A DNA stretch of 64,000 nucleotides. It comes from Prinsepia uniflora. Taxonomy: Eukaryota; Streptophyta; Magnoliopsida; Rosales; Rosaceae. The notes under the pieces are model-generated. The model saw nothing but the letters and a program-made list of their open reading frames with translations, did no database searches and had not been told where the DNA came from. Both the position numbers and the translations under genes were made by a program. The stretch spans positions 49,040,955 through 49,104,954 of the forward strand of contig CM064873.1 in assembly GCA_032719365.1 (NCBI GenBank). The letters are read 5' to 3'. Below, one piece after another: positions 12,401 to 24,687 of the stretch (positions are counted from its first letter, which is position 1; each line of letters opens with the position of its first letter).

Positions 12401-14522
12401 TAGGCTTCATAATAACGGGCTATTATCTTCATGTGGTATTTTCTACTCTTGTTAGTTTGGCACTGTGATGAGGCCTATTTCATCTCTCCTCTTAAACTAG
12501 TTTTTGTTTTTTCATATACATGTTTACCTTCTTCTTGATCCCTTTATGCTTTATACAGGTTTCTTTCTTAAAGAATCGTGTTAATATTGCCAGTGGTACG
12601 CCAAACAGGTAGCCATCAGAATCTTCTGTAAATGCAGTAGCCCTTTATGTCTAATTATCCTTTTATATTATTTTATTTGGGTTGCTATAGATATTTGTAC
12701 TTTAATAGGTAGAATTAATTATTAACCAAACTAGTTTTGAGTCAGGTTGTTGTCTTTATTTGTTTGTTGATTGAATATTGATCAATTTTATAAATTCACC
12801 ATACTCACCTTTGAGTCATGGTTGCCTTGGGCTTTTTTTTCCTCTTCTCTTGTTCCTTTTCACTTCTCATATCTTCTTTCAACTTAACATTCTCATTTCT
12901 GCCCTAATTTATATGCCTAAGTGATTTTTTGTTTATTGGACTTGATATTCTTGTCATAAGATCCATAATTCCCTAATCTGATTCTCATAGTCACCCATCT
13001 ACCAGTTTCTAATCTTCAAATTTAATGAAGCGTAGAGAGAGAAAGGGAAAAAAATTTCAGGCATCAGTGTGCACTATATGCAGAAAACATTAGGAAGAGA
13101 AGTCTAAAATTAGTTAATTCTCTGGCATATTGAGACTCCTCAATTCTGAATTTCTGTAGTATTTGATTTACCAATCTGTGAGGCTGTTGTATACTAGTCT
13201 AAAACTATGTTTAGCTTTATACCCAAAAAATGGGTAAAGTTTAGGATGAAAATCTGCTTCTTTTAGGCTCATGGTTTGTTCCATTTTTACTTCACTATGT
13301 TTCAGACGCTCAGTATCATCATATGGCATGTCCTTTTATCTCTCCTTTTCTTCAAGTGTTTGTTTTGTTTAATTAATTGGTATGAATTAAACTCATCTAT
13401 TATAGGATAAAGAAGCTAATTGACATTGAGGCATTGGCGCTTTCTCGGTTGTCGGTGATTGTACTTGACATGCACCAAGATGTGAAGGGTTATTCCCTCC
13501 TGACGCTTCCCCAAGTCAGGTTAGATCATGAGTTTGTTGTAAATTTTGTCCCTTTTACTGATCTTGTTTCTTGATAGACTTAGGTGACTATGCAAACAAT
13601 AGGATGATGCTAAGATAATGCGGAATATAGATGAACAATAAAGTAAACACGCCACACACACGAACACAAGAATTTAGCGAGGTTCGGCTAATCTTTGCCT
13701 ACGTCCTCGTGTGACCTCCTTGAGAAATCACTAGCACTATGAAGATAACAAGATTACAAGAACTTATGTAGAATCCTGACCTAATCCCCAAACCCTTGCT
13801 CACGATCTCTCAAATCACTCTTTTGCTCTTATACCCGTGTATGACTTCTTAGTTTACTGCTGTCTTATTTTTCTGTGTGTATGTAAGGACTCCTAAGAGG
13901 CCTATTTATAATGTATAGGACTTAGGTTACACTCCTTAGCATATTACAATTCCTATTCCTCTTTGGAGATGGAAAGATAACTTATTTCCTAATCTCTAGA
14001 GGGCTATGGAATACTTTTCCTAATCCTATATGGAAACACTAGATTAACTTGGAATCCTAGTTAAACTAGTATTCCTGGTCAAACACTAATTCTTGGTATT
14101 TGCCGAGCCAATTCTTCAACAAGGTTATCTCACATCAGTTTACCATTTGTTTGTTCTTGGCTTTATCACTAGTGCTTTTATCGTTTTTTTCCATTAACAA
14201 TACGCAAATTGAAACCCTCCCTTGGCTGTTTATCCAAGTTCACTGGCCAGAGTAGGCTGTGATAGTTAAAAGTAACATCAGAGAGAAGCTCTTGATTTTT
14301 TCCTTCTGTTTTATCATCTCTTTGTTAATGGAGAATCTTTCAAGTTTATGCCCTCCCTCCACGCCCCTCACATTCATTTTATTTGGCAGAGATGAATTCT
14401 GGGACTTGTATAAGAGCTATTTTCACGGTCTATTACTCCAAGGTTCTTTGCGCATTGGATTCTATGGTCCATTATTGTCTGGAAATGAGCTCCAGGGAAA
14501 AAAAAGGAATGCGAATGAATAA
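9417..14522 (+). CDS. CMSS1: CMSS1/CMS1-like ribosome biogenesis protein, six exons
   Basis: Spliced model: 9417-9741, 10416-10611, 10783-10855, 12559-12608, 13406-13519, 14390-14522. All introns are GT-AG and the phases join exactly to 891 nt (296 aa plus stop TAA). Residues about 4-55 are a Lys/Arg-rich tail (nucleolar-type), followed by a Ser/Gln-rich linker. The conserved domain starts near residue 115: SPAILLISTSALRTIELLR, TKECHAAKLFSKHMKVEEQ, GTPNRIKKLIDIEALALSR, LSVIVLDMHQDVKGYSLLT, RDEFWDLYKSYF. These are hallmarks of the CMS1 family (yeast Cms1, human CMSS1), proteins linked to the 90S/small-subunit pre-ribosome; length is close to the family's roughly 280-290 aa. The GTPNRI segment resembles a helicase motif Ib, but no Walker motifs are present. 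First ATG of the frame chosen; the telo-box lies just upstream. The C-terminal basic tail ends NANE. Convergent with TOM40. Exon structure is read from sequence; function is from family knowledge. Confidence 0.9.
11785..12251. repeat. 234-bp tandem duplication inside CMSS1 intron 3
   Basis: Unit 1 runs from 11785 to about 12018 and unit 2 from 12019 to about 12251, beginning GTTTACACTTGAGGC in both. The only differences seen are one substitution (GATCGA versus GATCCA) and the length of an A/G run, so the duplication is recent. It lies wholly inside the 1.7-kb intron 10856-12558 and does not touch splice sites. Confidence 0.9.
13572..14121 (-). mobile_element. Probable solo LTR (copia-like) in CMSS1 intron 5
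   Basis: The block reads on the minus strand as TGTTGAAGAATTGGC...TAAGTCTATCA with TG/CA ends. It contains a TATA-type box (ATTATAAATAGG, around 13907-13918) and a segment GAGGTTCGGCTAATC on the plus strand, like the ACGTGGTTCGGC motif common in plant LTRs. No matching 5-bp target duplication was found (TTTCT versus AGGTT), so the boundaries are provisional; the right end may lie nearer 14134. No coding sequence. Confidence 0.5.
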
Positions 14523-16746
14523 CAATTCATTTCAAGTACAAAATTTTGAGCTAAGAATGATTTTTTTTCTTCCTAAGTGAACCCAAGTATGTTATGTATC
14601 CGTGTAGGTTTTACATACATTTTGATAATATAGAGTTTTTGATGTCCACATTTGAGTCCAAGTTTACCTTTCATCATCCACCTACCCCATTGGCCTCCTA
14701 AAAAATGAGCCCAGTGGAATCCCTATACTCTCAACTTAACGAGAGGCCTCATGTATCATTTATATTTGAGTGAAAGATGATAGGAACACTAAGTTTTGGT
14801 ACCAAATTTGGTGCAATATGTGATGTGACCTTTTTTTATTTGTTGAGAATGCAAGCTGGCTCAAGCAAATAACAAATTAAATGCAATATGTGATATGATA
14901 TTCGAATCACACTTGGTACAAAAATACGATACATGATATAATATTGTATAATAATAATGAGATTTTCAATCCTCTAATCTAAACTCAAGCCTGCAAAAAA
15001 GAAAAAAAAAAAGAAGGCCAATATATTGAACCGCCAGCATTTGCATTGGCTAGTCCTCACAAACTATCTATTCCTACTGCATTTCGGTAAGAACCCTCAT
15101 CATAAAGAAAACATTAACAACTACCATCATCGGTGCACAGCGATTTCAGCTCCCATTCACCGTGACTACATATCGGTGCAAGACATAAAAATAAATTAAG
15201 TAGGCATAACGGTTTTTTTTTTCTTCACTATTTTGTAAATAAAAGGTATTACGATTGGCTTAAAAATATAACAAAAAATAATGAGTAAATCATTGTTACA
15301 TATTTAACAACTTTTACTTTTATTTTAAACCTTTAATGATTGTATATTAAACAAAATAAGATCTTATTTCAAACTTTTTTTATTCAAGTCTCTAAACAGA
15401 ATTTATAAGTAATAAATTTCATATCTACCTTTTTATATCTCAATAAAGAGAATGAGTGAGTTATTGATAATTCTTTAAATAATTAAAAATAATATATATT
15501 TTTTTTGGTTCTATTTGCCCTATGTGCCCCTTAGTGTTTGATTTTTTGTGGCCTCTTGGGCCCTTTATTATATTATGTATATAATAAATATTATATATAT
15601 ATATATATTGTATATAGTTACAATTGAATTTTTTCTATAAAATAAAAAATAAAATCCATATTGTCTGGGGTTCAACGGTATGGTATAGATTTTTTTTCTT
15701 TTGGTGGGGGTGTGTGTGTTGAGATGGTGGTGGAAACTCGTACGACATGAGTTTAATTTTTGAATTTTGGTACAAAATTCAAGAATTAAACTTTAAACTA
15801 TATAAAATTAACCAAATTATTTAATATCGAAAGATAAAAAAAAATTAAATTTAAATATTTTTGAAGAATTATTGCTTTTAATTATCTTACTTTAAGTTAG
15901 ATTAGATATTCATATTACTTTTAAAGTGAGCAAGCGAAAAAAAATATATAACTAAGAGTAATGTTTTCATAATCCTCAATATAATCTTATAAAAAAAATA
16001 ATGAAATCATGATAGATTTTAGTAAATGTTTTTTAAATTGTTGTTGAATTAGTTTGCAATTGGATTATATTAATTGTAAATTATATAAAAATTATGGTTT
16101 ATTTTAAATTGTATAGTTAAATAACCTATGAGTTTAATTTTTCTATATACAAGTTTTAAAATAAATTTATATGTTAGTAAAAACCTATGAGATAATTGCC
16201 CAAAAATAATTTATATGCACAGGATTCAGCATTTCGTAAGCGATAGGAGTGTTTGCATTGATCTCGCTCTCGCATCAGTTGAACTCGAAACCACTCGTTA
16301 CACATTAGAGAGATTTCCACTAAATTGTAACACTTCTTTAGCTAATTGGAGCTCAATCAAATAAGTACCTAAGAGGTTAAAAAAAAAAATTGTCCACAGA
16401 TCCAGGTTTATATATACCAAGCTCAACCCAAAATAGAATAGCAGAATGACATCAAAAAAATTATGGTTTATTCGGACAAGGGTTATAATTTGTGACTAGA
16501 AATTCAGTTTAGATTTTTAAAATTTATTCTACAATTCTTATCTGAAAAATAAATAAATAAAAAAGAAGAAAAAACCCGAAATCCCAATGCCGGCTGCTAA
16601 AAGTGGCTCAACTGATGGCCATCCTGTGATAATGTTACCCAAGATTAGGTACAAAGATCCTCTCTATAGTTCAACTCAAATGGAAAACTAAAGATGTAAT
16701 ATCTTGCCGGCAAGAATGATGATGCATACAGCATTCATCCTGCACT
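14523..16746. other. AT-rich intergenic region between convergent genes
   Basis: Holds the 3' ends of the two convergent genes. It is strongly AT-rich, with many A/T homopolymers, a (TA)n tract at about 15593-15609 and a short GT tract near 15710. No supported coding sequence, RNA gene or bounded transposon was seen. Confidence 0.6.
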
Positions 16747-19700
16747 TCACTCCCCAACAGTCAACCCAAACCCGAATTTGTAGTCTTTCTTTCTGTGATC
16801 AATCTGCAATGCATGTATTTAGGTACTTGTCAAGAGAGAATAAACCATAAAAATGAGAAGCGAATGGTCCTCTATGTCAACTAGAAATTAACCAAAACAA
16901 ATCAGGTGCAAAGCTAAAAGTGAGCAGAGCAGGTTTCCCCTCATTCAGAAGAAACAGAACAGTATATCGCTAGATCCTTTACCTCTGCTGAGAGTACAAA
17001 ATTAAGACCCATGTTTAGCCGCTCTTCCAAAAATGCGGCCACGGTTCCATTGGAATCAATCTTTCCTCTTAGGCGGCACTGCAACAATCATAAAACTAGT
17101 CAAGAAGAATGATCGAAACTTATACAAATTCACATCTAAGTGAACAACACAATATAGGGCAACAAACAATCCGGCTTAGAGTCTTCCACAACATAGGGTA
17201 CAAGTAAATATCATAACAAACTATTAATTGATTTGGAAAGTCACAATGACCAGCTTTTGTATTGCCTCCCGCAATAAAACCCAAATAAAAACCAATATCA
17301 GTAATGATGGCAGGAATAAATTTGCCTAGCACAAATGAGGAAAAGATGAATGCAAGAACGACGTCAGGTAAGTTTAATCAACCAGACACAATACCAAGGT
17401 AAGGATTCTGTGGCGATGTACGAGATATTATCAATATAAATACTAATTGCGGAATGATCTTTCATCACTGTTCAAGTGAGCTTCAATAGCACAAGAAGTA
17501 ACGCAATGATTTTATAAGAAATGAAGCACCCATTTTGACGTTTACCTCCCCAAACGCTGTTACCTCTTTTCTTATACATGAAACAAAAGTAAACTGTGAA
17601 CATATTCATAAATAAAATTTATCATGCCAAGTAAGACTTAGGCATCAGGAAACTATTAAATTGAAGAAAACTCTAATCAAACAAAAGGAGAATACGCACA
17701 ATCTTTAAAGTTTAAAGCTTCCAGACAAGGCAGTGTATCGTGCATGTTTAAATATCTGCAGGCGCATTCAATCCAGTGGAACCTTTTCGGATAGGACCTT
17801 TTCAACTGGGACCTTTTCAAGGAATTCGTTGCATATGCACATATCTTATGATGCCAGACTGAATCTGGAACACAAAACCCTACAGAAATCATATCAAGGG
17901 CAGAAAAGCTCTAACAGGATGCAAAGTCCCAGTGGCATTACTGGCAAACCAGATTATGGGAAGCTGAGAAATCATGTTTGATGAGGCTGTCACCAACTAG
18001 GTGGTAAAATCCTCCAATATCTATTAGATACTGCTGATAATGTAACCATACCATGGACTAGACCTATACTACGATGACGATGTAAAGGAGAAAGTGAACA
18101 TCTATTTGTTGCAATGAAGTAAGAACCATATCATTCATATCATTATCGCAGTCACATCACAACATGAAAAACTACAGAGAAAAGGTTAAATACACCAAAT
18201 ACAATTACCGCCAAACACACCAACAGCATGAATATTTAGTCATCGAAATAACAAAAGGTACCTGTCGAAGAATGTAATCATAACCAAAACTAGCTGTGAC
18301 GTCTCTTGACATGTAGTTGTACATGAAATCTGATGCTAAAGAAACCTAGAACAATGAAGCAATGTAAGAAATAGAGTTTGGCAAAACCATCAAACAGACT
18401 AACGGCTGAAACATTAACCAACAATATAAAAAATTCAATCCTCATGAATCACAAATTATTCAACCATAGATCAACTTTCTCACCTTCTCAGACACCTTTT
18501 GTACATAACTGAGAGCAACCATTCCAGTGCTAGCAACTTGCCCAGTTGCCACCTGGGGATGCAAAAATAATTAAGGTTTAATTGAACAAAGTTGCGTGAG
18601 GTTTAAAAATATATATACTAAAACAATACGCCAAGAATCTACAGAAACAAGACAAAATCAAGCAGAGTTACTTTCTGATACACATTTTAGATACATAAAT
18701 CTTGATGCATATCCTTACTGGTGCCAGAATGCAATGTGTAAACAATCCTATTTGCATTGCGGAATTATAAGAAGCAAAGAAAAGATTATGTACGGTGTTT
18801 GAGTTATAACTTAAGGCTTCAAGAATTATACCATCTTGTCGGTGTTATATCGAGCAGCATAGCCAATGCCAGACTTCCGATGCTGACCAGCCCAAAATAT
18901 TTCACCACCCAAAGACAGATGGCGTGTTACACTCTGAAAATCAATAACAAATTTAACAATAAGTGATCATTATTAACATAAAAAGAAAAATTTCTAAACT
19001 CCAAAGACAGACGCCCAGAAGGAGACTGAGAAAAGAACCCTCTAGGATAAAGGAAAGTGAAACAAACAATTTTTGCAGGTTAATATGTGGGAAAAGAAAT
19101 TTTCCTCTAATCATATATTAATGCAGAGGATAAATACATAATGGGTTATCCATAATTTTACCTGAATGTAGTTTGCCCCAAACAATGCACCATTCCCTAG
19201 TTGAAACTGTGATCGGTAATCTTTGCCCTGTATGGAAGAATTTCAATGTGGGGAAAGCAAAAATATGTACAAAAACATGATTAACAAGAAGAAGGGCTTG
19301 GCTCATATAGAACATCATTCATGCAATTATGCGTTGTGCAAATGTTTTCAAATAGAAACAATCCCTTCATTTGGGTGGGAACTAGTGTTCATTTTCTTGG
19401 GATCCAGTTGCTAAAAAAGAAAAAATATGTGTAAGAGGAAAGGAAGTAATACATTTCTTCTTAGTCTCTTGCACTTATTCTCAAAGCAGATCAACGTCAA
19501 CTCAATCAAACCCTAATAGCCTATCCTCAAAGTTCTAGTTTTGTTTTTCCTTTCTTAAAATAAAATAATAATAATTAAGAATAAAAAAAATCTATAAAAC
19601 TAATTGAATGTATGATACTACAGGTAAGGAGTCAATACTGAAGACAAAATACGACAAAATACGAAGGGACAGCTACCTTCCAATCTAGATTATGGAGAAG

Positions 19701-22187
19701 TCAAAACACCAAGGGACAGCTACCAAGGGACACCAAGAAGTCAATACAGAAAACTTATCTACCTTCCCATAATTAAAGGACAACTACCTTCCCATAATTA
19801 AAGGACAACTACCTTCCCATCCAGGAGAATAATAGAAAAAGAAAACCCAAGAGTTCCACTGAAAAGGATGACCGAAGCAAATCCCAACATGATTCTAACT
19901 TCTGGTACTGCCACCCAAATTCCTCAAAAGTCCCGAACTTCTGGTACCCCTACCATCAGCCAGAGTCCTATACGCCTGGCATGAACCTTCACCTTCCCAC
20001 TAGTTGAAATACTGGAGCTGTATCATAGTGCCAAAGACATCAGATTTGATCTCTAGCATCTAAAACCTAATCCCTCCTCCACCTCATTCCAGTAGCTCCT
20101 AAAACCAAAAATGTTCAATTCACCGAAATGAAGTGTCAAATGAAAGACAGTTTATGGTTTCACTGTGATCCCCAATGGCAAAGACAAGCTTCTGAAAGAT
20201 GAATCGCCCAACCAAGTATTTTCCAAAATCTCACCCATCCCTCTACTAAATACGAAACAGAAACAAAGTAAAAACAGATGTAAGCCTACTAACACATCAT
20301 CAACCAACAAGCCAACCACATTCCTGGTTATCATTCAAGTGTGAAAAGAACATAAATGATCTTAAAGTAGAATTACAAGGATAACTTTGCCAATCTCAAA
20401 AGGAATTTGACTGAAGTGGATAACAGATTCCAGCATAAGATGATGTTCAGTTTTTTGGAGAAGGTGCAATTATCTCGTTTCCTATCGAAAAAAATGGTAG
20501 TTTTTAGCTTTTGTGGGAAAAATAATTTTTTTTGAAGTTCTTCGAAGACTTGAAAACACATTAAAAAACTTTTCAGAGCTCATAACTTGTTTCACTCAGG
20601 AACTATAAATAAAAATAGCTATTAACAAGTTTTATTCCTTCATAATACTTTTGCTTCGGATAGAAAGTTAGCATGCTTGATAGCCACAAAATTATAAAAG
20701 GCTACAGTACTAAAAGCAATGCAAAGATATTCTAGAGTCACAGCATTATACCTTGTAATCAAAATTGACCATGCCATGTGACATGTGTGGCTCGTTGGTA
20801 AGCTGAAAAGAAGCATAGAGAAGTTAACCAACTAGTTTCGACATTACAGAGTATCTCGAGAGCACAAACTATGCAATAAAAAAGCGATGAATTTTAATCA
20901 ACATTCTTGCAAATCACCTGAGAATTAGCCTTCAAAGTAAGATTTTCAGATAAATCACACTTTACTCTTGCATTAAGCCTCCCGTCAGTCATTATTCTCC
21001 CAAAAAGCATCAACTGCATAACACCCAATTTTCAAAATCAGTTTAAATTCAGCTTGGCATAGAAATATATCCCCAATGACCAATATAAATAAGACAGCTA
21101 GTTACCTTCGGATCGATAAAATTGGCACCAAACTCATAATGAGCAGCAGGAATTTTTATTGTTTCGGGTGATTGTGATGGAATCTCCGTAGGTCCCATGA
21201 AGACACTGATTTTTGTTGACAAAAGTTAGTTATGATTCAGTTCAGTATCTAGACAATAAAGATAACAATGAGAAACATGCGGATTGAATCTGATCAGACC
21301 TGTGGCTTAGTGAGAATCTCTGATTGAGCCCCTTGGTAAAATCAAAGCGCATCCCCTCAAAAAGCTCTGGCTTTAAAGACACTACATTCACATACAAACC
21401 ATTTCTTACTTCTGAAACGATCACTTCTTTAATTTTGCAAGTCGTCCATAAATAAAAAGCCCATTGACAGTATGGGCGATTGCGCTTCCCTTACTCTAAA
21501 CTCATATTATCGAGCATGAAACATACAACTGATAGTTACAATACATAAAGCTTTTCTATGCCCCAGGAATTCACAATTCTAATATGTAATTTAACACGGA
21601 GCAAATAAGGTAAAATAAAAGCAAAAGATGAAGGCTTTTTTTTTACAAAAATCCCGACGACCAAATGTATAAATCTTAGCAAGAAGAAACACGAGCAAAT
21701 TACCATTACCAACAATAAAAATCCAAAAGCACTATGTCAATTGTGCTTTACTTCATTAGAAACACAGCATTTTAACATGTGTAGCATACCATTACAAACA
21801 ATAGAAAAAAAAAAAAAAGATTCTGTTTCACCTTGTTAAATTATGTACAGAAACATAAAACAAAGAGAAAAAAAAAGTAAAGGAAAATCACAATAATTTT
21901 TTATTTATCTTATAAACGTAAGAATCCCACAAGAGCCAATGTCAAAAGCTTGATAAGAAGAAACATAAATCTCCATAATTTTAGCATGTAAGAACAAATC
22001 AATTAAGGTAGCTTAAAGTGATTGACGAAGGAATAACCAGAGAAAAAGACTAACTGAGAGCTTCACGATGGATCTCCTCGAAGGGAATAGGACAAGGAAG
22101 ATTCAAGTAATCGACCCTCTCATCCTCTTTCGGCTTCGGGTTAGTATCAGCAGCGGTGGTTGGAGGAGGAGGAACAAGGCCCGCCAT
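16747..22187 (-). CDS. TOM40: Mitochondrial import receptor subunit TOM40 (outer-membrane translocase pore), eleven exons
   Basis: Minus-strand exons: 22187-22055, 21381-21300, 21205-21106, 21013-20918, 20802-20752, 19227-19162, 18933-18832, 18552-18484, 18345-18262, 17078-16983, 16803-16747. All junctions are GT-AG and the phases sum to 936 nt (311 aa plus TGA), close to the ~309 aa of plant TOM40. The product is the beta-barrel pore of the TOM complex in the mitochondrial outer membrane. Visible marks: Pro-rich N-terminus (MAGLVPPPP), VDYLNLPCPIPFEEIHREA, FEGMRFDFTKGLNQRFSLSH, AHYEFGANFIDPK, FWAGQHRKSGIGYAARYNTD, and a C-terminal KFGFGLTVGE matching the beta-signal (polar-x-Gly-x-x-hydrophobic-x-hydrophobic) used for barrel assembly. 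No disrupted codon was found, so the gene looks functional. A telo-box and a site II motif lie upstream. Convergent with the CMSS1-like gene. Confidence 0.96.
19758..19820. repeat. Short tandem repeat in TOM40 intron 5
   Basis: A unit of about 25 bp (CTACCTTCCCATAATTAAAGG followed by ACAA) occurs twice in tandem, with a third partial copy ending CTACCTTCCCATCC. Related CTACCTTCC and AAGGGACAGCTACC pieces lie just left (19670-19740), suggesting local slippage or duplication. It is in the intron 19228-20751, with no effect on coding sequence. Confidence 0.75.
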
Positions 22188-22363
22188 TGTTATTGTCGTT
22201 TATGCTCTGCCTCCAATTGAAAACAAAGCCTTGGAAACTTGGGGTGTAGGACAACAATGGCTCTCGCTCGCCGATTGAGATAGAATCGGAGAGAAGAAAC
22301 TGAAGAAGTCTCCTTCAAAAGACAAAAACCTCCGAAGCTCTTAAGGGTAGGAAACTAGAGTCT

Positions 22364-22411
22364 AAAACCCTAGAGAGGAATCGACGTTTGGGTTAGTGAA
22401 TCAAATGGGCC
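22364..22411 (-). promoter_or_regulatory. Telo-box and site II motif upstream of TOM40
   Basis: Plus-strand AAAACCCTAGA (22364-22374) is a telo-box and TGGGCC (22406-22411) a site II (TCP-type) element. They lie about 180-225 bp upstream of the TOM40 ATG at 22187. The pairing of telo-box with site II is known from plant genes for mitochondrial and ribosomal proteins. Transcription start not determined. Confidence 0.55.
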
Positions 22412-22492
22412 GTTAGTAGGGGCGTTTTTAGGTGTAAAAAAGTAAAAAACAAAAAAAATTGAACTTTAAGAGTTGAGGTGTGGGGATTATAT

Positions 22493-23745
22493 TAGCAATG
22501 AGCACGGTATCGTTAGATATGAATATTGATAATATCTAAATTTAAACTGTTAAAATTTTACATGTTTTTTATAATTTGGATTTTCTAAAACTAAAAATGA
22601 AATTGTTTCGATCCAAACCGTTAATAAAGATTTGATTTGAAGAAATTATAAATTAACACAAGCTAGTATAATGTAGAAGAAAGACATAACACTACTATAT
22701 ATTAATTAATTTGAATATTAATAATATTGATGATGGCAGGTCACCAAAAAATCTAGCCATGAATATGGTTTGGTACGGTTCGGTATGCAGGTGATACCGG
22801 AACCATACCAAGTAATTTTAACTGATTCGGTACGGTACAATACGGTATTTCAAAATATGAAATTGATACCATACCAATTATATTTGGTACTGTTTCGGTT
22901 TTGAGCCCAAATTCATAATTACATTTTTTGAATACTTGATTGAATGTCTAAAAGCAACTTTTTAATGAAATTGAGAAATTAAGCATCTTGGTGGATAACA
23001 AATATTGTTCAAAATGTATAGAAAATTCGTAAGGTAATCGATCAATCTCAATACATCAACTAAAATTTGCTCAATCAGCTAAAAACCTCTAACATACAAT
23101 TAAATTCATCAACTAAAATTAACATACAATTAAATGCATCAACTAAAAAACTCTAACATACAATTTAATCTATGAACTAAAATTAACATACAATTAAATT
23201 CATCATTAACTATTAGCATGTTAGGGTATTAGACTATTAGGGTTTTTTTTTGATTTAATTTAATTTTTAATTAATTAAAAATATTAAAACTAATTCGATT
23301 TTGGTATGAGACGGCATTCCCTAACATCGAAACCGATCGGTACGGTACCGACCATCCATTCAATTTTACTATTCAATTTTTTTTTTCGGTTTGGTATGAT
23401 ACAAAACATGATGGTTTCGGTATTTGGGGACGATATGCCCACCTCTAAAAAAATCCATCTAGTAGTAACTATAAAAATAGAAATTAAAAATAGATACATC
23501 AATAATCTTCTTTATTTTATTTTTACTTTATATTAATAATAAATTTAAACATTAATATATTCATTAACGGTCTGCTTTGGATTTAACGGATTTTCAAAAT
23601 GGAAATCCAAATCCAAATTGTCATTAACGGAGCGTTTTGGATTCTCAAACCGTTTGAATTTTATCCAGTCAAATCTAAACTGTTTGATAAATAACGGTTT
23701 GAAACTAATCAATTAATGATTTTAACGGATTTATATCCACCCCTA
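22493..23745. mobile_element. Degenerate non-autonomous hAT element (outer)
   Basis: Starts TTAGCAATGAGCACGG-like (TAG end at 22493) and ends TCCACCCCTA (23745), resembling the TAGGGGTGGGCA termini of plant hAT elements. The flanking octamers GATTATAT (22485-22492) and AGTTATAT (23746-23753) agree at 6 of 8 positions, as expected for an old 8-bp target duplication. It contains no coding sequence; inner segments with ACGGATTT/AAATCCAAATCC are typical of such MITE-like elements. It carries the younger hAT element 22754-23447. Boundaries are moderately certain. Confidence 0.5.
22754..23447. mobile_element. Non-autonomous hAT element with perfect 8-bp target duplication (inner)
   Basis: The 694-bp block begins TAGCCATGAATATGG and ends CGATATGCCCACCTCTA, whose reverse complement is TAGAGGTGGGCATATCG, so the ends are imperfect inverted repeats of hAT type. 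Both flanks carry AAAAAATC (22746-22753 and 23448-23455). Subterminal regions are rich in GGTACGGTTCGGTA and its complement, giving partial self-complementarity. No transposase is encoded. Confidence 0.72.
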
Positions 23746-23755
23746 AGTTATATTG

Positions 23756-24396
23756 TTTATATTAGTTATTAACATTACTTTTCATGGGAGTTGATTTCGA
23801 GACTAATAGGGATTACACTATACATATTGATAATCGACATTATTTTTATAAGAGTCGACTTTGATGTCTCTTACATAACTTGTAAAAAAAGAATACTATT
23901 GGATCATATCATACTACTAAGTTATTAACTTGAGGCCCACAAATTAGAATGAATATTATTATACACCAAAAACAAAATTTGATTATTAGATAATGAGCAA
24001 TATTTGTATTCATCATATGCGTTTGTTCCTTAAGTAAAATCACAGTTCGACTTTGCGGTGATTGGGCCCAAGATTTCAACAACCATCAAAACGAGGGAAC
24101 GTGATTCCCAACAAAAAACGAATGCAAAGCTTTCAAATTATTTTCGCCCAAAGTTACGAAAAGGAAAGGAAATTTGCGATTTTACTCCAACCGAAGCAAT
24201 GAGGTGCATTTTTATCCTAAGTTTTATTTATTTATTAGGAAGTGAAAAATTTCATTCAGAAAGAAAACGAGAAGGAAGATACAACAAAGAGGAAACATAA
24301 AGGAAAAAGAGAAAGAAACTTTTAGAAAAGGGAATCATAGTAAAGACGTATGCCATACCATAAAACGTACACTCCTAGACCCAAAGGAAAAATAAC
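23756..24396. other. AT-rich intergenic stretch, no feature recognised
   Basis: No supported gene. Short frames here show no family signature. It lies between the hAT elements and the retrotransposon nest. Confidence 0.5.
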
Positions 24397-24685
24397 TTAG
24401 CTAGGGGAACAAGGAAGATCATCATTGTTTAAAACAAATACTAAAAATGATGGAGGACAATCAATCCAGACTTCCCTGCACATTCTTCGTCGAGCTTGAG
24501 AAGTTAAGATATCAACTACCTTGTTTGTGTTATGTGGAGTCCACAGAAAACAGATTCGCTCAAAGTGGGCACGATGCATGTAGATCTGAGAAAGGATGAA
24601 GAATATTTCCCAATTTCCACGGGCAATACGGTCAAAACAACACATGATAAGATCTTTGGAGTTCGACTCCATGATCATGGGCGGA
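24397..24685 (-). pseudogene. LINE-type RNase H-like (RVT_3) fragment
   Basis: The minus-strand reading gives NTNKVVDILTSQARRRM and VWIDCPPSFLVFVLNNDDL, resembling the C-terminal 'N-x-VAD-x-LA ... W-x-D-x-PPSSL-x-x-L-x-x-D' end of RNase H-like domains that follow plant LINE reverse transcriptases. Only about 95 codons are present and no catalytic acidic residues can be assigned. It abuts the truncated copia reverse transcriptase at about 24688. Assignment is from memory of the motif and is tentative. Confidence 0.5.
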
Positions 24686-24687
24686 GC

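Noticed and set aside
14259..14389. Using the ATG at 14259 as start of an independent gene
   Set aside because: The frame is intron sequence up to the AG at 14389. Only 14390-14522 is coding, as the last exon of the CMSS1-like gene.
18596..18966. Small plus-strand frames in the TOM40 introns
   Set aside because: They overlap TOM40 exons on the other strand and intron sequence and have no features.
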